A stretch of 64,000 nt of DNA, taken from the NCBI RefSeq assembly GCF_003589595.1, contig NW_020654422.1, positions 5,257,649 to 5,321,648 on the forward strand. The letters run 5' to 3'. Origin of the DNA: Hyposmocoma kahamanoa. Taxonomy: Eukaryota > Arthropoda > Insecta > Lepidoptera > Cosmopterigidae. The position numbers were made by a program, and so were the translations under genes. The notes below the pieces were generated by a model. The model saw only the letters and a program-made list of their open reading frames with translations, ran no database searches and was not told the origin of the DNA. This document shows positions 36,401 through 46,502 of the stretch, in pieces. Numbering within the stretch: the first letter of the stretch is position 1; each line of letters begins with the position of its first letter.

Positions 36401-39400
36401 TAACATTGTTTTAAGACGTTGTGGTAGACCCCTTGTAAAAACATATATATAACATTTTTTTTAATGCTATTTCGCGATTTCTAAAACCTGAGAAGTCGTT
36501 AAGTATTTTATTATTACCTTTTTTACTCGGGCGTATGTGCGCGTTCAATTTTTTGTCCGTTCTTAACCATTGCTGGCTGTGACAGAATATAAGCGAGGGC
36601 ATTGACAGAACACCTATTATAAGCAAGGGCATTGTGCTTAATTGTCACCATTGTCTTCTGTAGCTGAGTCACAGACCAATTTGACGTGGGTCACTATTAT
36701 AATTTTTCTTTTTTATGTATTAGATTTCATATCTAATAATCAATTTCTGCAAAAATGTCTTCGATACTCTCTCTTATTCACTGAACAAATTTTCTGTTTA
36801 CACTCCCTCCATGATGTTTATGAAACTAGCATGAAACGGACACTGTCAGGATTGAGACAATTAGTCTCACAAGCCATTCATTAGAAAAAAAATCTATTCT
36901 TAATCCGAATTCTTAGGGCTAGATGCCTGCCGTGGCCATGGGATCTATAAAGAACCCGAAAAGATGGTTTGTTTAAAAAATAAACATAAGCCAATTTCAT
37001 AAAATAAATACGCAAAAGAGATAACAATACAAACAGGTCTGAAAAAAAATTAATATAATTTTTTTAAATTGTATACTTTAAACTATTGATTTCATTTAGC
37101 GATAATGGAAAATGAAACCTTCGTTACGGCAGGTAAACGACTTAAAAAGTTCATAACACTATTAGACGCATTGGACAGTTATAGACTAAGGCCTAAACCC
37201 TTTCCTTGGAGGACGCTTCTAGCCAATAAGGCCAAAAAGCTTATTTTAGCCCTACTTTGTATAAGAATTAACTCCAGTATAAGTTATACACAAAAACTAT
37301 AATGCATATATCTTCTAGCATACCGTGCCAGATGCTATACCAACTAAGCCACGGAACGAACCAGCAGATCTCACGAATTTTTCTATGTGCTTGTTGTCGT
37401 GTCTTTGTATCTGGTTTTTCAACGTCTTTTTTAGTCGTAGCGCCATCTATGACAAATCTATGAAATTTTTATCACCCAGTTAGATACCTTTACAGCTACC
37501 GGCCCTGGCGAGAGATGTCGCTATTCACTGTATTTTAAATTTTTATTGAATTGATATTCAATTCTTTTTTGTGAAATTACTCCACTACTTTGTTATAATT
37601 ATTACTAAAACTTTCATACATTTCGATTTACATTTAGAGATTTAGTATATATGTATATATATATTTAAATACTAAGTGAAGTGAGGAACAAGTCGCGTGC
37701 CGGGTGGTGAGCGACACGCCTGTCCCTGACAATGGGGTGACGGGCGCGGTGGCAGTATTTATTTTATTTTATTTATTATATTCGCCAACAGAAATACACT
37801 ACTAAACATGGACATAAAATAACGCAGCAGAAATTATGCAATTGTAAACCCAACAATAGGCAAATACATAAATATATGCATATATAACATCATATAGGGT
37901 CGAAACACAAAACTGTGACGCGAATTGCTGCGATGCGATTTCGTGCGACAAGGCTTCTCACTGCTACAGTTCGGGTAACCATACCTTCGAGGATCATCAA
38001 CCGTACTGAACATATTTTTTAAACTAGGTAGCTACATGGATCGTAAAAAGAGTGTTGTATTGTAAAAGACACAAAGAAATATAACATCGAAAGAAAGATT
38101 TCTGCGTCGGCGTCGCATCGCAGTTTTGTGTTTCGACCCTTAGAAGCGTTATATTACTGACAAACAAATGGATATGATTGTAAACAAATATGTAAATGCA
38201 AGGATACCTACGTAAGTTGTGTAAATGTATTTAAATTAAATTGTAAAATTACAGTATTGTTAGTCTAAGCAGTTATACAATAGAGTTTTAAATTTATTTA
38301 ATGAAAATGAAAACAAATCCAAACGAGATGACCTATGTTTATATGTTTTATGTAATTTATTGTACTCACGGCAAATTCGGTTCAAAATAGCATTGGAGCC
38401 AACATTAGTTCTGAACTGTTTGGTATTAAAAGGACAATAATTACATAGCCTGGCATTGCAACATGCGGACTTGTACGTGCCATCACTAGGTATCACAAAT
38501 AAAAACACATCAATGCTTTCATACACGCTCATCGGTTAAGGGTAATTTAGTAGCAGTAGAGCTCCTTGTGAAAGAGTTCATCCAGGGAAGTACTGCCACC
38601 TTTTCTATTTGTGCCACCAAGCAGTAAAGTTACCATTACTATGTTCCGGTTTTGAAGGGTGCTGGTGAAATTACAGGCACATGGGACTTGTCAACTTACA
38701 TCTAAGGGAGACGGGCGCAGTGGCAGTGCGCCTCAGATCTTTGCCATTTAAAGAGCTGAGTGGCACTGCAACTGTTGTGAACAGGCTTGTGCTTACCGTC
38801 AGGCGCACGACTTGTTAGCCCCGTCACTTGATATTATAAAAAAAACTCTTAGCCTTATCTTACTTTAGGACGGATGTCCTGAATATGGTATTGGCAAGTT
38901 CGCCTTGATCGATGAATATCCTGTTACTTCGTCTTTTGCCTCTCGTATGTAGATAATCTATGGTATATACCGTCTTTTGCTAAAGAATTTAACTGCTAGT
39001 ATGGACTTTGTAAATGCAGACTAAATTATACCTACGTTATTTGTTTCGGTACAGTGTATTCGTTATAAGTGCAAATAACTATATTGCATAAGGTGCACAG
39101 AGCAGCCGCATCCTTTTCCGAATGCGGAAATCATTAGAGTGCACAGACTAAATAAGAAATCTAAGGTCATTAAGACGGAAGTTTCGTACTCTCGCAGAAT
39201 TTCAACTCCACTGTTGAAGTTCATCGTTGGAATACCAATGAAGATAGCGGTCGATGTGAATACGACCTGGCGTAGTTTGGCTCTTTGGGCAGGGAGAGTT
39301 CGTAGTTTCAATCCTAAGTTGAGGCATTAAAGCCTTTGCTTCTAAATCCAACGCCAAGAATGCATGTACTAATTTGGTAAATGCAATCTTCTTGCAGCCG

Positions 39401-42400
39401 CAGGTGAGTTATGATCTTGTGTCCTACGTCAGGCAAAGCATTTCTAATAAAGGAGTGGCCACACTCATCGATACACAATCGCATTAAGCCATTCAGTAAA
39501 CGTTTTATGTCCGTGTGTATTATGTATAGTTACTCCTGTATACAAATAGATTCATAATTTGATATTTTTTATACAGTGATAGATTAAAACTTCATATTTT
39601 TGAGACCTCGGCGGCTCAACGGTTTGCACTGTGGGCATTTGATGTGGAGGTCCCGAGTTCGATTCCCTGTAGGACCAATTTGAGAAAAGAACTTTTCTAA
39701 ATTGGTTATTTTGATGGATAAGGTATGAAGTTACCGCAAGAGAAAAGTAGATATTTTTTAATTTCATTTCTTTAAACATTATTTTCTGGGTTTTGAGTAT
39801 TATCACAAGCTTTCAAGTTTTCAACTAACGTCGACGGAAATATAAAATACATTGCTAGATGTGGAACATAAAATTTTGGTATGGAGACACGTATAGGTGT
39901 GATTGCGCTGTCTCTCCATATACTTCAAATCGTAAGAAAGTAAGAAAATATATTTATTTGACTGTCACAAAATGGACACAAACAACACCACAAAATATTA
40001 AAAAAATAATAATAAAACAACAACAAAAATGAAAGCATAAAAACAAAAAATTAAATATTTTTGTGTGGTGCCAACTGCGGTAACAAAGAATCACTAACTT
40101 GGCAAATGGGAGCACAGCAATGGTATTTTGCGGTCGTGACATGTCATGTGCGCACACAGCCTGGTGAATAGTTTATATACGCCACAAAATCAACAACCAT
40201 ATGAACTTAAAACTTTTAAATTCCAGACTAGGAAGAAAGAAGGTGATAGTGATAACAGGAGTCGTGGGTGGAGTATTGGGCATGGCGCGCAGTTTCTCCC
40301 CGTGGTACTGGCTGTTCATCGCCCTAGAGTTTCTCGAAGCTGCTTTGGGGGATATTTGCTCACCTATCTTTATGCTAAGTAGGTAACATCCGTGTTTAAA
40401 ATACCTATTAAATGTGAAGTCAAACCATTTCTGCTGAGGAAGTATTATGAACATTGAGTACAAGGATCTAAGTCTTATAATGAATGGGTAACGATTTATA
40501 CCCAAGGTCATTAGACGACCTTGGTGTCCCAACGGTTTGCATTGTAGGCGCTGGATGAGGAGAGTAGGACCAATTTGGGAAATTAACTTTTCCAAATTAA
40601 GTGAATTCCGCTGCTTCAGAGTAAATTCCGTTGATGTGGTCATTCATAGCACAAGGAATTCCCTAGTTTGAGACCGGGTAATTGATGTGCTGTTTGGGAC
40701 ATTATAGTTATTAGTCCGTGACATTTATAGAAGTTGAGAACTTCCCATGTCTTCAGTGCTTATTCAAAAATATTTATCACTTCAGTTGCTTTTAAACATT
40801 CCGATACATCTTCGTCTAGGTAGTCGTAACATAAAACAATGGATTTAAAGTACATTCTTTCAGATTCTCACGAGAACAACCATTTTATGTAAATGCGCTA
40901 GTTATGCACTATGTAATTAGCAACCATAATACACCAATTAGTCGCTAGAGCAATTTTGTTATTTATTTAGACATAAATACATATAGATACGTTATACTGT
41001 TGAAAACTAGAAAGCAACTTAATCGAAACCTTTTCTTTTTCACATTTAAACGTATACTGACTACAGCAATCATATTCTTTAGGAGCTCCATTTTACCTTT
41101 TTTGATATTTTTACAGTAGTCAATTTTTGTAATTATAAATGTACCGAAAACCACCATTCTCATTTTTATGTCCTTTTTCTTTCAGCAATGGAGATGGTTG
41201 CTAACAACAAGCGTCTGATATATCAAATGATATGCGGCTTTGGATTCAGCATTGGAGGAATTGGACTACCTCTCTTTGCCTGGCTTTTCCCTTACTGGAG
41301 ACATCTCTTGAGAGTCCTTTATACTCCAGCTTTATTATTCTTTTTGTACCTGTTACTACTGGACGAAAGTCCCAGATGGTTGCTTAGTAAAGGCAAGAAA
41401 GATGAAGCTGTACAGATAATACAAAAAATAGCAAAAACAAACAAAGTTAAAATTGATAAAGCAGTTTTAGATAAGCTATCTTGTGAAGAAAATATTAAAG
41501 AAGCTACTTTTCCTGAACTGTTGAAAAGTACTTTTACATCAGTCGCATTGTTAAGACGGTTCTTCATTTGCTTGACGTGGTGGACAACGTCAACGTTCGT
41601 GAACTACGGATTGATGATCAACTCAGTCTCGTTACAAGGGAACAAATACCTGAACTTTGCCTTGATTAATATGGTAGACTTTCCTGGCAACCTGATTACA
41701 ACTTTTTTGATGATTAGATTTAAGAGAAAGATACCACTGATTTTCACATTTGTCTTTACTGCGATTTTGTGCTTGTCACAACCTTTTGTTCCAAGAGGTA
41801 ATAATATACAATTTTATATAGATATATATAAATTGTAAACTCCTACGAGTCATAAAACTGTTAAAAATTAATTGATAGAAGAACATTAAACGCAAATTAG
41901 AAAATGAAACACGATTGATCATGGAACTTGTAGAGAGCCCGAAACGTTTTTTTTATGTGAAAAAAACGAAACTATACGCAATTTAGACCCGGAAAAAATA
42001 GTTTCATATTTCTATATGTGCAATCATAATTTTATCATTCGATATCATAAATTTTATAGAAAGATAAGTTTTGAGGCTGCTGTGCTCTACACTATACATA
42101 ATAATGTAGACGAAAAGTTACACTGAAAAATTACACTTTTTAAATACTGTTATAATGTACTAGACATTTATTACAGTTTTTTTACATATTTTATCAATAT
42201 ACTAATGCCTGTTACGAAGAAGTCATCACCTCAAATCATCAATTTTATTTCGCTTATCTACAGACCTACCTTGGCTGTCAATATTTTTGTACGTGATGGG
42301 CAAGTTCGTGTCCTCGTCGTACTTTGCCATCACGTACATCTTCACCTCGGAGTTGTTCCCAACGTACACCAGAAACTCCATGCACGCGTTATGCTCTTCA

Positions 42401-45378
42401 CTGGGAAGAATTGGATCCATTCTTGCACCGCAGACACCTCTTTTGGTAAGACTTGTTTTGTTTGCCAAACATTAGGTCACAATGTTCAAAGGCCAGTGAC
42501 CTGTAGCTGAAATAAGCAATACAAACAAGCAAACCAGGACACATGTGAATGAACTAATGGAAGTTCAGAAAGTAAAGTAAGGTACAGCAATTATCTCTCT
42601 TTGGAAGGTAAAACAGCACACAGCAGCAGTTAAAACATAACACATGCAACTACAGGATTTAATTAAAATTTTAAAATAATATTACCATTGGAGAAAGATT
42701 CCTCTTTAATTCAAGTATGAGAGCGATCCAATAACCGTCGAGTATATAACCAGAATTAGAGACGAAATGTCATTAATCTGTTTGAAGACTATTCTGCCAA
42801 ATGACTACTGTGACAACGCGCGCTCCAATTGGCTAGCCCGAATTCGAAACAATTGACGTGTGTCGTCAATTGTTTCACTTTAAAATACCAGTTTAAGTCG
42901 AGCTTTGCTATAATGGACCTAAATTGAGAAATTACATATTAAATATTTAATTACATAAGAAATGTGATTCCGTTTGTTTTGTAATTAGATGTTTTACCGT
43001 TTTTCGCACACCACCGAATGGAACAGCCCTCATTGTTAGAGATATTATCTTTATTACAATAAATGCAGAATATTTTTGGAATATACGGAGACGTACACAC
43101 TGGTCAGTTATTGGCGCAATACTATTTCAGTTTTCTAATTTGTAATTTCAGAGCAAACGAGAGTTGATATTTAAAAGTGACCTAAAGCCCGTTTACCTGA
43201 TGAGTTGCCAGGGATGGATGGCTCTTTTTTTCGTCTCTATTTCTGGCTATATATTCGATGGTAAATCCATTCGTATAGTATTATTTTTTCCTACTCCTGT
43301 ACTTTAATCTGTCAATTATAATTTTTTAAACTATATCACAAAGGCGCTCTTTTTAGTTCTGAACGACACTGAAAAATTTCATTATTGTTCTGTACGCAGA
43401 ACTACAATGAGCTTAAAAAGAAGAACGTCGTATTTTTGCTAAATAAAAGAATCTCCTTGAACGCGTCATTGTGTTGCTGAACAGAATAACGTCACTGTTT
43501 CAATTTGTGAAATTATTAAAATTCAAATTATTTTATTTAATAATGTGTCAAAATGTTACATAATAGGTACAAAGGCGTAACCATTTGGCGAAAAAGAACT
43601 ATTTGAAAACGATATAAAATTTCGAAATATGACGCTATTCAAACGCTCTACTGACTTCTAATTAGTTAAAATATAAGCGGTACTTGCCAATCACGGACAG
43701 TTTTGGTTTTGTAGCATTTGTTTGGCTTTCCTTTGAGTTTGTTTTCGTGGATTGTTAACAAACAATCTTTACTCGTAGAAAAAGTATTGTACGCATTAAT
43801 TACATAATTAGGTCTTAAAACCACGTACGTATTACTTATATAACACGGTACTCGACTTTCTCGAGGATTCTCATTATACAACGATTGCATAAAATACTAT
43901 TAACCCACGAATATATGTACCCATTCATTAGGCTCATTTTATAAACCTACATTGTTAACCGTAAGTGGTTTCTTAAACTACGAGCAGAGAAAATCTCAGT
44001 AGAATTGTATAGCCTTGAAGCAAACAACCGTGAAACAAATAAATAAACAAAAACAGGCAAACAACTCTTAGTTTTCCGCTTCATTTCACTTTAATGAATC
44101 ACAAAGCGAAACGAAAAACTTCGAAAAGTACGTACCGATTCTTTAAGGATGTTTTTGCTATGATGTTTGTTGTTTAAAACGCTATTAACATAGCACAATT
44201 CCCGCCTGTTCAGCATATCAATGCCTACACTTCGCTCGAAGTGTAGGCTTGTCACATTTTTATTTTAGTTGTACCTTTGATTTAAACAAAATATTTGTAT
44301 TACTATTTATGCACCTGTAGGTCACGTAGTGGGCGGAGTTTGTTAAAAAGGTGACACGCCTCATCTGTTTGAAAAAGAGCATCATCGCAGTTCTATCTGA
44401 ATTTATTTCTGTTATCCGGAACACCCAGATCAGAACTAATTTAGAAAAATTCGTTTCGGAACTTCCTCATCTACTACCAAAGTCGTCGAAAAAAAACGAA
44501 CGTTTACCACGACTGCCACGCAGACGTCCTAGGTTCGATTCCCGGGCAAGGAGAAATTTATGTATAGCCTTCATTTATTTCTTTCGTGAGTTTGGGTATA
44601 ATTTGCGATTGTCTATGTGTGTGTCCATGGCGCCCGCGACACAAGGTTTCCCTAGTATGGGGCTATGTTGAGTGTGTGCATTATTACATTTATGACAATT
44701 AAAAAAAAATGTGTGCCTTTTCTCTCATATTCAGTAGGTATCGAGGAGAATGTTAATTTCTAAAATTGTGGCACTCCTTTTCAAACAACCATAAACGCAA
44801 CATTAGAGGCGTCTATTATTTTGATGTCATTATTTAAAAACCGTGCGAACGCTGCATTTCTAAATGAATAATGCGTGCTACGACACGCGCTATGTGCGTT
44901 TGAACACGGGCGGCGCGAGGCGGGTGTGCACACATATAAGCTGCGCTGCTACGTTTGTATGGAATTACCAAACTTGGATTTATTATACTATGCTACTATG
45001 TTCAAAATAATATTTAAAAAAATGTCATAAATTACATAAACAGTACGTTACCAATTTCTTAAATATTTTACATCGTATATATTTAAGTCTATCTTTTATA
45101 ATTCCGTATATAACACCCTGTTGTCGTTTTATTAAATTACAAAATCTGTCAATAGAAAAAAAGTGTTTTCAAATCTTATAATGTATTCAACTCAATAAAA
45201 TTTCTCATTTCAGATGCACTACTGGCCCGGTCTTCCGTCTCTAGTGTTCGGAGGGACATCCCTCCTTGCTGGCATGGCAACATTATTCGTTCCGGATACA
45301 GCAGATACTTCACTACCAGACAACGTGAAGCAGGCCGAACTGCTTGGCTCTAGGAATAAGGAGAAAGGAATAGAATAA
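21269..45378 (+). CDS. SLC22-type (organic cation transporter-like) membrane transporter, 7 exons
   Basis: Seven exons (21269-21444, 30202-30307, 32318-32418, 40227-40378, 41186-41797, 42264-42445, 45214-45378) join in phase through GT-AG introns into 1,494 nt, giving 497 residues plus TAA. Seen in the protein: a first membrane segment near residues 26-50; a short Cys-containing extracellular loop; the MFS signature LSDRLGRKK around 124-133; DESPRWLL at 238-245 after the sixth helix; and ELFPTYTRN at 412-420. These are hallmarks of the SLC22 organic cation/carnitine/anion transporters, 12-helix plasma-membrane carriers. The first extracellular loop is short, which explains a length slightly below the usual 520-560. 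The substrate cannot be read from sequence. ATG 21269 is the first Met of the open exon 1. The exon joins are my inference from phase, splice consensus and family alignment, with no transcript support. A decayed paralogue lies downstream. Confidence 0.88.
22225..22400 (+). mobile_element. SINE-C-like copy in intron 1
   Basis: Has GTCAAGTGGCTTGCACATCG and GGTTCGATCCCCGG, followed by a shared-type body (tcaatgtggaaactaacttt). Confidence 0.5.
23052..23570 (-). mobile_element. LINE-tail repeat copy interrupted by a 235-bp block
   Basis: The copy runs to acataagttgac at 23208 and resumes at about 23440 with the segment before the cacagtaatgctgacattac string. The block between is GC-rich at its start (cgtcgacacgcgacgacgct) and unlike other copies. 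Confidence 0.58.
23695..23955. repeat. Family-Z repeat (internally deleted)
   Basis: Has atatcgagttcctagatttt, gattctacgaacaaaattt, and tatgaccacatgcagcttta. The 32.7-33.9 kb copy has the same ends about 1.2 kb apart. Confidence 0.5.
25891..26506. repeat. Inverted-repeat structure with a nested LINE tail
   Basis: 25891-25949 and 26448-26506 are inverted copies (cataaaaatgagtaaaatt is shared). A third, direct partial copy lies at about 26315-26385. A LINE-tail copy (26006-26270) sits between. Probably an old MITE disrupted by the LINE tail. Confidence 0.6.
26006..26270 (-). mobile_element. LINE-tail repeat copy
   Basis: T-run, gccactcagagctttaaatc, gcagaaataggtaatgtggc. Sits inside the inverted-repeat structure 25891-26506. 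Confidence 0.6.
27221..29968 (+). mobile_element. hAT transposon with terminal repeats and 8-bp target duplication
   Basis: A 2,748-bp element inside transporter intron 1. Its left end is CAGCCTTTCCCAAAGTGGGC and its right end reads, on the other strand, CAGGGGTTTCTAAAC. Flanks are TTTTAGAA (27213-27220) and TTCTAGAA (29969-29976), an 8-bp target duplication with one mismatch. CAG...TTCCCAAAGTGGGCG ends and an 8-bp duplication are typical of hAT elements with BED-finger transposases. Confidence 0.87.
27898..29633 (+). pseudogene. hAT (BED-finger, ZBED5-like) transposase, broken
   Basis: Begins MSDVKKKIRQYCAEYIKF, the characteristic start of this transposase group. Next come a damaged BED zinc finger (KTFSNETMKPSRL, then KMHSDKKD), HKPAADIIRKILLSNNSVQR, a central block with QLDESALPTNEALLL and SVATDGTLAMTGCHKD, FHTEVRWLSRGN, and a C-terminal dimerisation region (LWSIVQRFLIAFPSSYLCERGF). 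At least five frameshifts or stops separate these pieces, so no functional protein can be made from it. The family normally has about 600 residues in one frame. It acts, when intact, as the nuclear enzyme moving the surrounding element. Confidence 0.85.
30202..30307 (+). CDS. Transporter exon 2 (residues 59-94)
   Basis: The acceptor is tttcag at 30196-30201 and the donor is gtgagt at 30308. The exon encodes the extracellular loop, CKDESF...CTKWVYDNPHSLVAE, with three Cys. The motif C..W.YD...S.V.E is the usual end of the SLC22 loop before the second helix. It ends in phase 0. Confidence 0.85.
31406..31590. mobile_element. hAT-type MITE in transporter intron 2
   Basis: The left end has TTCCCAAAGTGGTCCAGGTG and the right end reads inverted as AGAGATTCCCAGACTTTTTT. 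TTCCCA(A/G)A termini are common in short non-autonomous hAT elements. Ends are approximate and the target duplication was not resolved. Confidence 0.5.
31780..31995. repeat. 200-bp repeat, copy 1 (transporter intron 2)
   Basis: Shares aagagcaatattactttaat, gaatgaatagtcacaaagct and gccaataaaacatcatagtt with 36180-36432. The class is unknown. Confidence 0.65.
32318..32418 (+). CDS. Transporter exon 3 (residues 95-127 and part of 128)
   Basis: The acceptor is attacag and the donor is gtacgt. The exon encodes YDLACQDW followed by the second helix and GPLSDR, the first half of the MFS signature. The 101-nt length is exactly conserved in the pseudogene copy at 52739-52839. Confidence 0.87.
32473..32652. 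mobile_element. Foldback MITE in transporter intron 3
   Basis: The ends start GGCCA and are inverted copies over about 50 bp, including TTTATTGATGTATATTTTAT versus TTTATTAATGTATAGTTTAT, then GCTATTG.AATTGAAATAAG. No target duplication is evident. Confidence 0.7.
32697..33890. repeat. Family-Z repeat, longest copy
   Basis: Starts tgtatcgagttcgtagcttt and ends tgatcacacgtggctttatt. It has no long reading frame. The class is unknown. Confidence 0.45.
34994..35105 (-). mobile_element. SINE-B-like copy
   Basis: The reverse strand reads GTTGGCAGAGCGGTAGCCGC and GGTTCTAGTCCAG, a tRNA-like head. In transporter intron 3. Confidence 0.5.
35345..35660 (-). mobile_element. SINE-B copy, divergent
   Basis: Carries ttttttgtcgtagcgccacc at one side and tttgttattattattaatac plus a tRNA-like ctggtctcgaaccagtgac at the other. 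Ends in an AATAC microsatellite. Confidence 0.5.
35645..35685. repeat. (AATAC)n microsatellite
   Basis: Eight to nine AATAC units within a SINE-B remnant in transporter intron 3. Confidence 0.9.
35870..36065 (-). mobile_element. SINE-C copy in intron 3
   Basis: The reverse strand has CCTCGGTGACCTAACGGTTT, GGATTCGAATCCCGG and the aaccaatttagaaaag body on this strand. Confidence 0.58.
36180..36432. repeat. 200-bp repeat, copy 2 (transporter intron 3)
   Basis: Longer than copy 1 by an internal segment at about 36345-36390. It ends gttgtggtagacccc, as copy 1 ends gttgtggtaggccccc. Confidence 0.65.
37308..37620 (-). mobile_element. SINE-B copy
   Basis: Contains the A-box side on the minus strand (taccaactaagccacggaac on this strand), gtcgtagcgccatctatgac, and the tail ctttgttataattattacta. 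Confidence 0.6.
37897..38139. mobile_element. MITE with GGGTCG ends (Harbinger-like)
   Basis: A 243-bp element with inverted ends GGGTCGAAACACAAAACTGT and GGGTCGAAACACAAAACTGC. Flanks are ATA and TTA, a near match to a 3-bp target duplication. It lies in transporter intron 3. Confidence 0.75.
38540..38840 (+). mobile_element. LINE-tail repeat copy
   Basis: Starts gtagcagtagagctccttgt, has gcaccaagcagtaa-type and tggcactgcaactgttgtga, and ends cttgatattataaaaaaaac. Confidence 0.6.
39598..39730 (+). mobile_element. SINE-C copy in intron 3
   Basis: Has ttgagacctcggcggctcaa, cggtttgcactgtgggcatt, GAGTTCGATTCCCTG and aggaccaatttgagaaaaga. Confidence 0.62.
40227..40378 (+). CDS. Transporter exon 4 (residues 128-178 and part of 179)
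   Basis: The acceptor is ttccag. The donor is gtaggt at 40379. It continues the MFS signature as LGRKKV and encodes helices 3-4, with FSPWYWLF and LEAALGD. The next GT (gtaac, 40383) would break the phase, so 40378 is preferred as the exon end. Confidence 0.85.
40379..41185 (+). other. Transporter intron 4 (0.8 kb)
   Basis: Apart from a SINE-C-like fragment at 40515-40640, nothing recognisable was seen. Confidence 0.6.
40515..40640 (+). mobile_element. SINE-C copy, B box lost
   Basis: Has gaccttggtgtcccaacggt, ttgcattgtaggcgctggat and gtaggaccaatttgggaaat. The GGTTCGA segment is deleted. Confidence 0.52.
41186..41797 (+). CDS. Transporter exon 5 (residues 179-382 and part of 383)
   Basis: This is the largest exon, with acceptor tttcag and donor gtaata at 41798. 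It encodes MEMVANNKR, helices 5-6, DESPRWLLSKGK, the large cytoplasmic loop (KKDEAVQIIQKIAKTN), then LLRRFFICLTWW and helices 7-9. An apparent start Met at 41188 is internal to the exon, two bases after the acceptor. Confidence 0.88.
41798..42263 (+). other. Transporter intron 5 (0.47 kb)
   Basis: Contains a short family-Z repeat at about 41890-42020, with the shared strings cccgaaacg and ccggaaaaaatagtttcat. The rest is AT-rich and unremarkable. Confidence 0.6.
42264..42445 (+). CDS. Transporter exon 6 (residues 383-443)
   Basis: The acceptor is ctacag and the donor is gtaaga at 42446. The exon encodes LPWLSIFLYVMGKF and ELFPTYTRNSMHAL, then SLGRIGSILAPQ, the conserved helix 10-11 region of SLC22 carriers. 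The + strand frame starting at 42205 reads through this exon in a different frame and is not coding. Confidence 0.87.
42846..42876. repeat. Perfect hairpin, 13-bp arms, 5-nt loop
   Basis: GAAACAATTGACG, TGTGT, CGTCAATTGTTTC in transporter intron 6. Confidence 0.85.
44223..44248. repeat. Perfect hairpin, 12-bp arms, 2-nt loop
   Basis: GCCTACACTTCG, CT, CGAAGTGTAGGC in transporter intron 6. The same flanking sequence at about 52896-52968 has a damaged version (gcctacacttcgcacggagt). Confidence 0.85.
44495..44692 (+). mobile_element. SINE-A copy in transporter intron 6
   Basis: The head is shortened (cgaacgtttaccacgactgc). GGTTCGATTCCCGGG is intact and the body ends ttgagtgtgtgcattattac. Confidence 0.7.
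45214..45378 (+). CDS. Transporter exon 7 (residues 444-497, stop)
   Basis: The acceptor is atttcag. The exon encodes the last helix (MHYWPGLPSLVFGG...FVPDTADTSLPD) and a short cytoplasmic tail ending in ...KGIE and TAA 45376-45378. The LPDTV-type motif (LPDNVKQAELLG) is the normal SLC22 C-terminal sequence. A dispersed repeat begins immediately after the stop. Confidence 0.87.
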   Translation: MHYWPGLPSLVFGGTSLLAGMATLFVPDTADTSLPDNVKQAELLGSRNKEKGIE

Positions 45379-45845
45379 TCTCAGTACAGAGTACTAAAAA
45401 ACCGACCTCAAAAATACGTGGAATTACATATAATTACCAAGTTTTATAGAAATCGGTTACCGGACAGTGCGCAACCCCGGATTCATCCCCTAGTTCGCCA
45501 CTGTACGGGACTTGACACAGGAGATAATAAAAATCGGTTCTCACAAGTCAAAGTATATTGAGAGACAAAAACGCCTTGAATTGGAGAATAACAAAATCAA
45601 CCATTAAAATAATTGCTCTTTATAATAAAATTTTGGCGCTATTTATAAAAATTAATCTTCATGCGTGAACAGCCACCCTTATAGGTGGACGATTTTCTTC
45701 AAAATTAAATGGGACCACTATGGAGGTACCCACTTTCTAACAAAAAAGAATCATGAAAATCGGTACACAAATACCGGACTTATCGCGTAACACACATACA
45801 AAAAAAACTCTCCTTTTCTTGAAGTCGGTTAAGAAGAAAAAATGG
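45379..45845 (+). repeat. Family-X repeat directly after the transporter stop
   Basis: Begins tctcagtacagagtactaaa right after TAA 45376-45378 and ends tcttgaagtcggttaagaag. It probably supplies the 3' UTR; AATAAA occurs at 45624-45629. A close copy starts at 58619 after the pseudogene. Confidence 0.6.
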
Positions 45846-46502
45846 TTTTTAAGGCACCATTTGAAAAGACTTGCACGAAGTTTTGAATTCAGATAAAACT
45901 ATTCCTTTCTTATGATATGGTCAGCGCGCAACTTGTTTGTGATTTATGTACAGGAAGTCCAACGACTAGGGAACATGGAGGGAATGTGCTTTAAATTTTG
46001 GAAATGGGATATTTTGCGTCATGGAGGGTAACTTATCACAAACTCAAATTTTTTTTTCCGAAGTAACGTTTGCTCGAATTTTCATTACACCGAAAACCCA
46101 ATTATAATATCAATCTCGGAAAGATTATGTTCCGATTAAATAAAAAACAGAATACCCTGATTTTTTTATTAAGTGGTCTTGGCAATTCATCGTCAATATT
46201 GAGTGTAGACAGAAAAAGGCGTGCAAATAATATTTAAAAATACTAACCAGTGTAAGTCATCGTTTTTGAGAAATATTAAAGGTACCGAAAAACAAATGAA
46301 ATTGCATCGAATTCTGGCTAATTGCAATACTAACTAGCTGCATAAATATGAGTTACAGAAAAATAAACATAGAATATACCGACAATGTATTGAATTGATA
46401 TTTAATTTATTTATTTTTTTTTGTGAAATTACCCCACAAGTTTGTTATAATTATTAATACAAATATACTTATAAAGAAATACTTACAAACTTACCGAAAA
46501 TA

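Larger units (their letters stand above)
32419..40226 (+). other. Transporter intron 3 (7.8 kb)
   Basis: Contains an inverted-repeat MITE (32473-32652), a long family-Z repeat (about 32697-33890), SINE-B pieces (34994-35105, 35345-35660, 37308-37620), a SINE-C copy (35870-36065), a pair member of the 200-bp repeat (36180-36432), a Harbinger-like MITE (37897-38139), LINE tails (37668-37755, 38540-38840) and SINE-C (39598-39730). Nothing was recognised in 33900-34990 or 38840-39590. Confidence 0.65.
42446..45213 (+). other. Transporter intron 6 (2.8 kb)
   Basis: Contains two short perfect hairpins (42846-42876 and 44223-44248), a SINE-C tail-like segment (about 44395-44470, minus) and a SINE-A copy (44495-44692). 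No missed exon was found: exon 6 ends in phase 0 and exon 7 begins in phase 0. Confidence 0.6.

Noticed and set aside
42226..42468. 80-codon minus frame and 101-codon + frame
   Set aside because: Both overlap transporter exon 6 in wrong frames or on the wrong strand.
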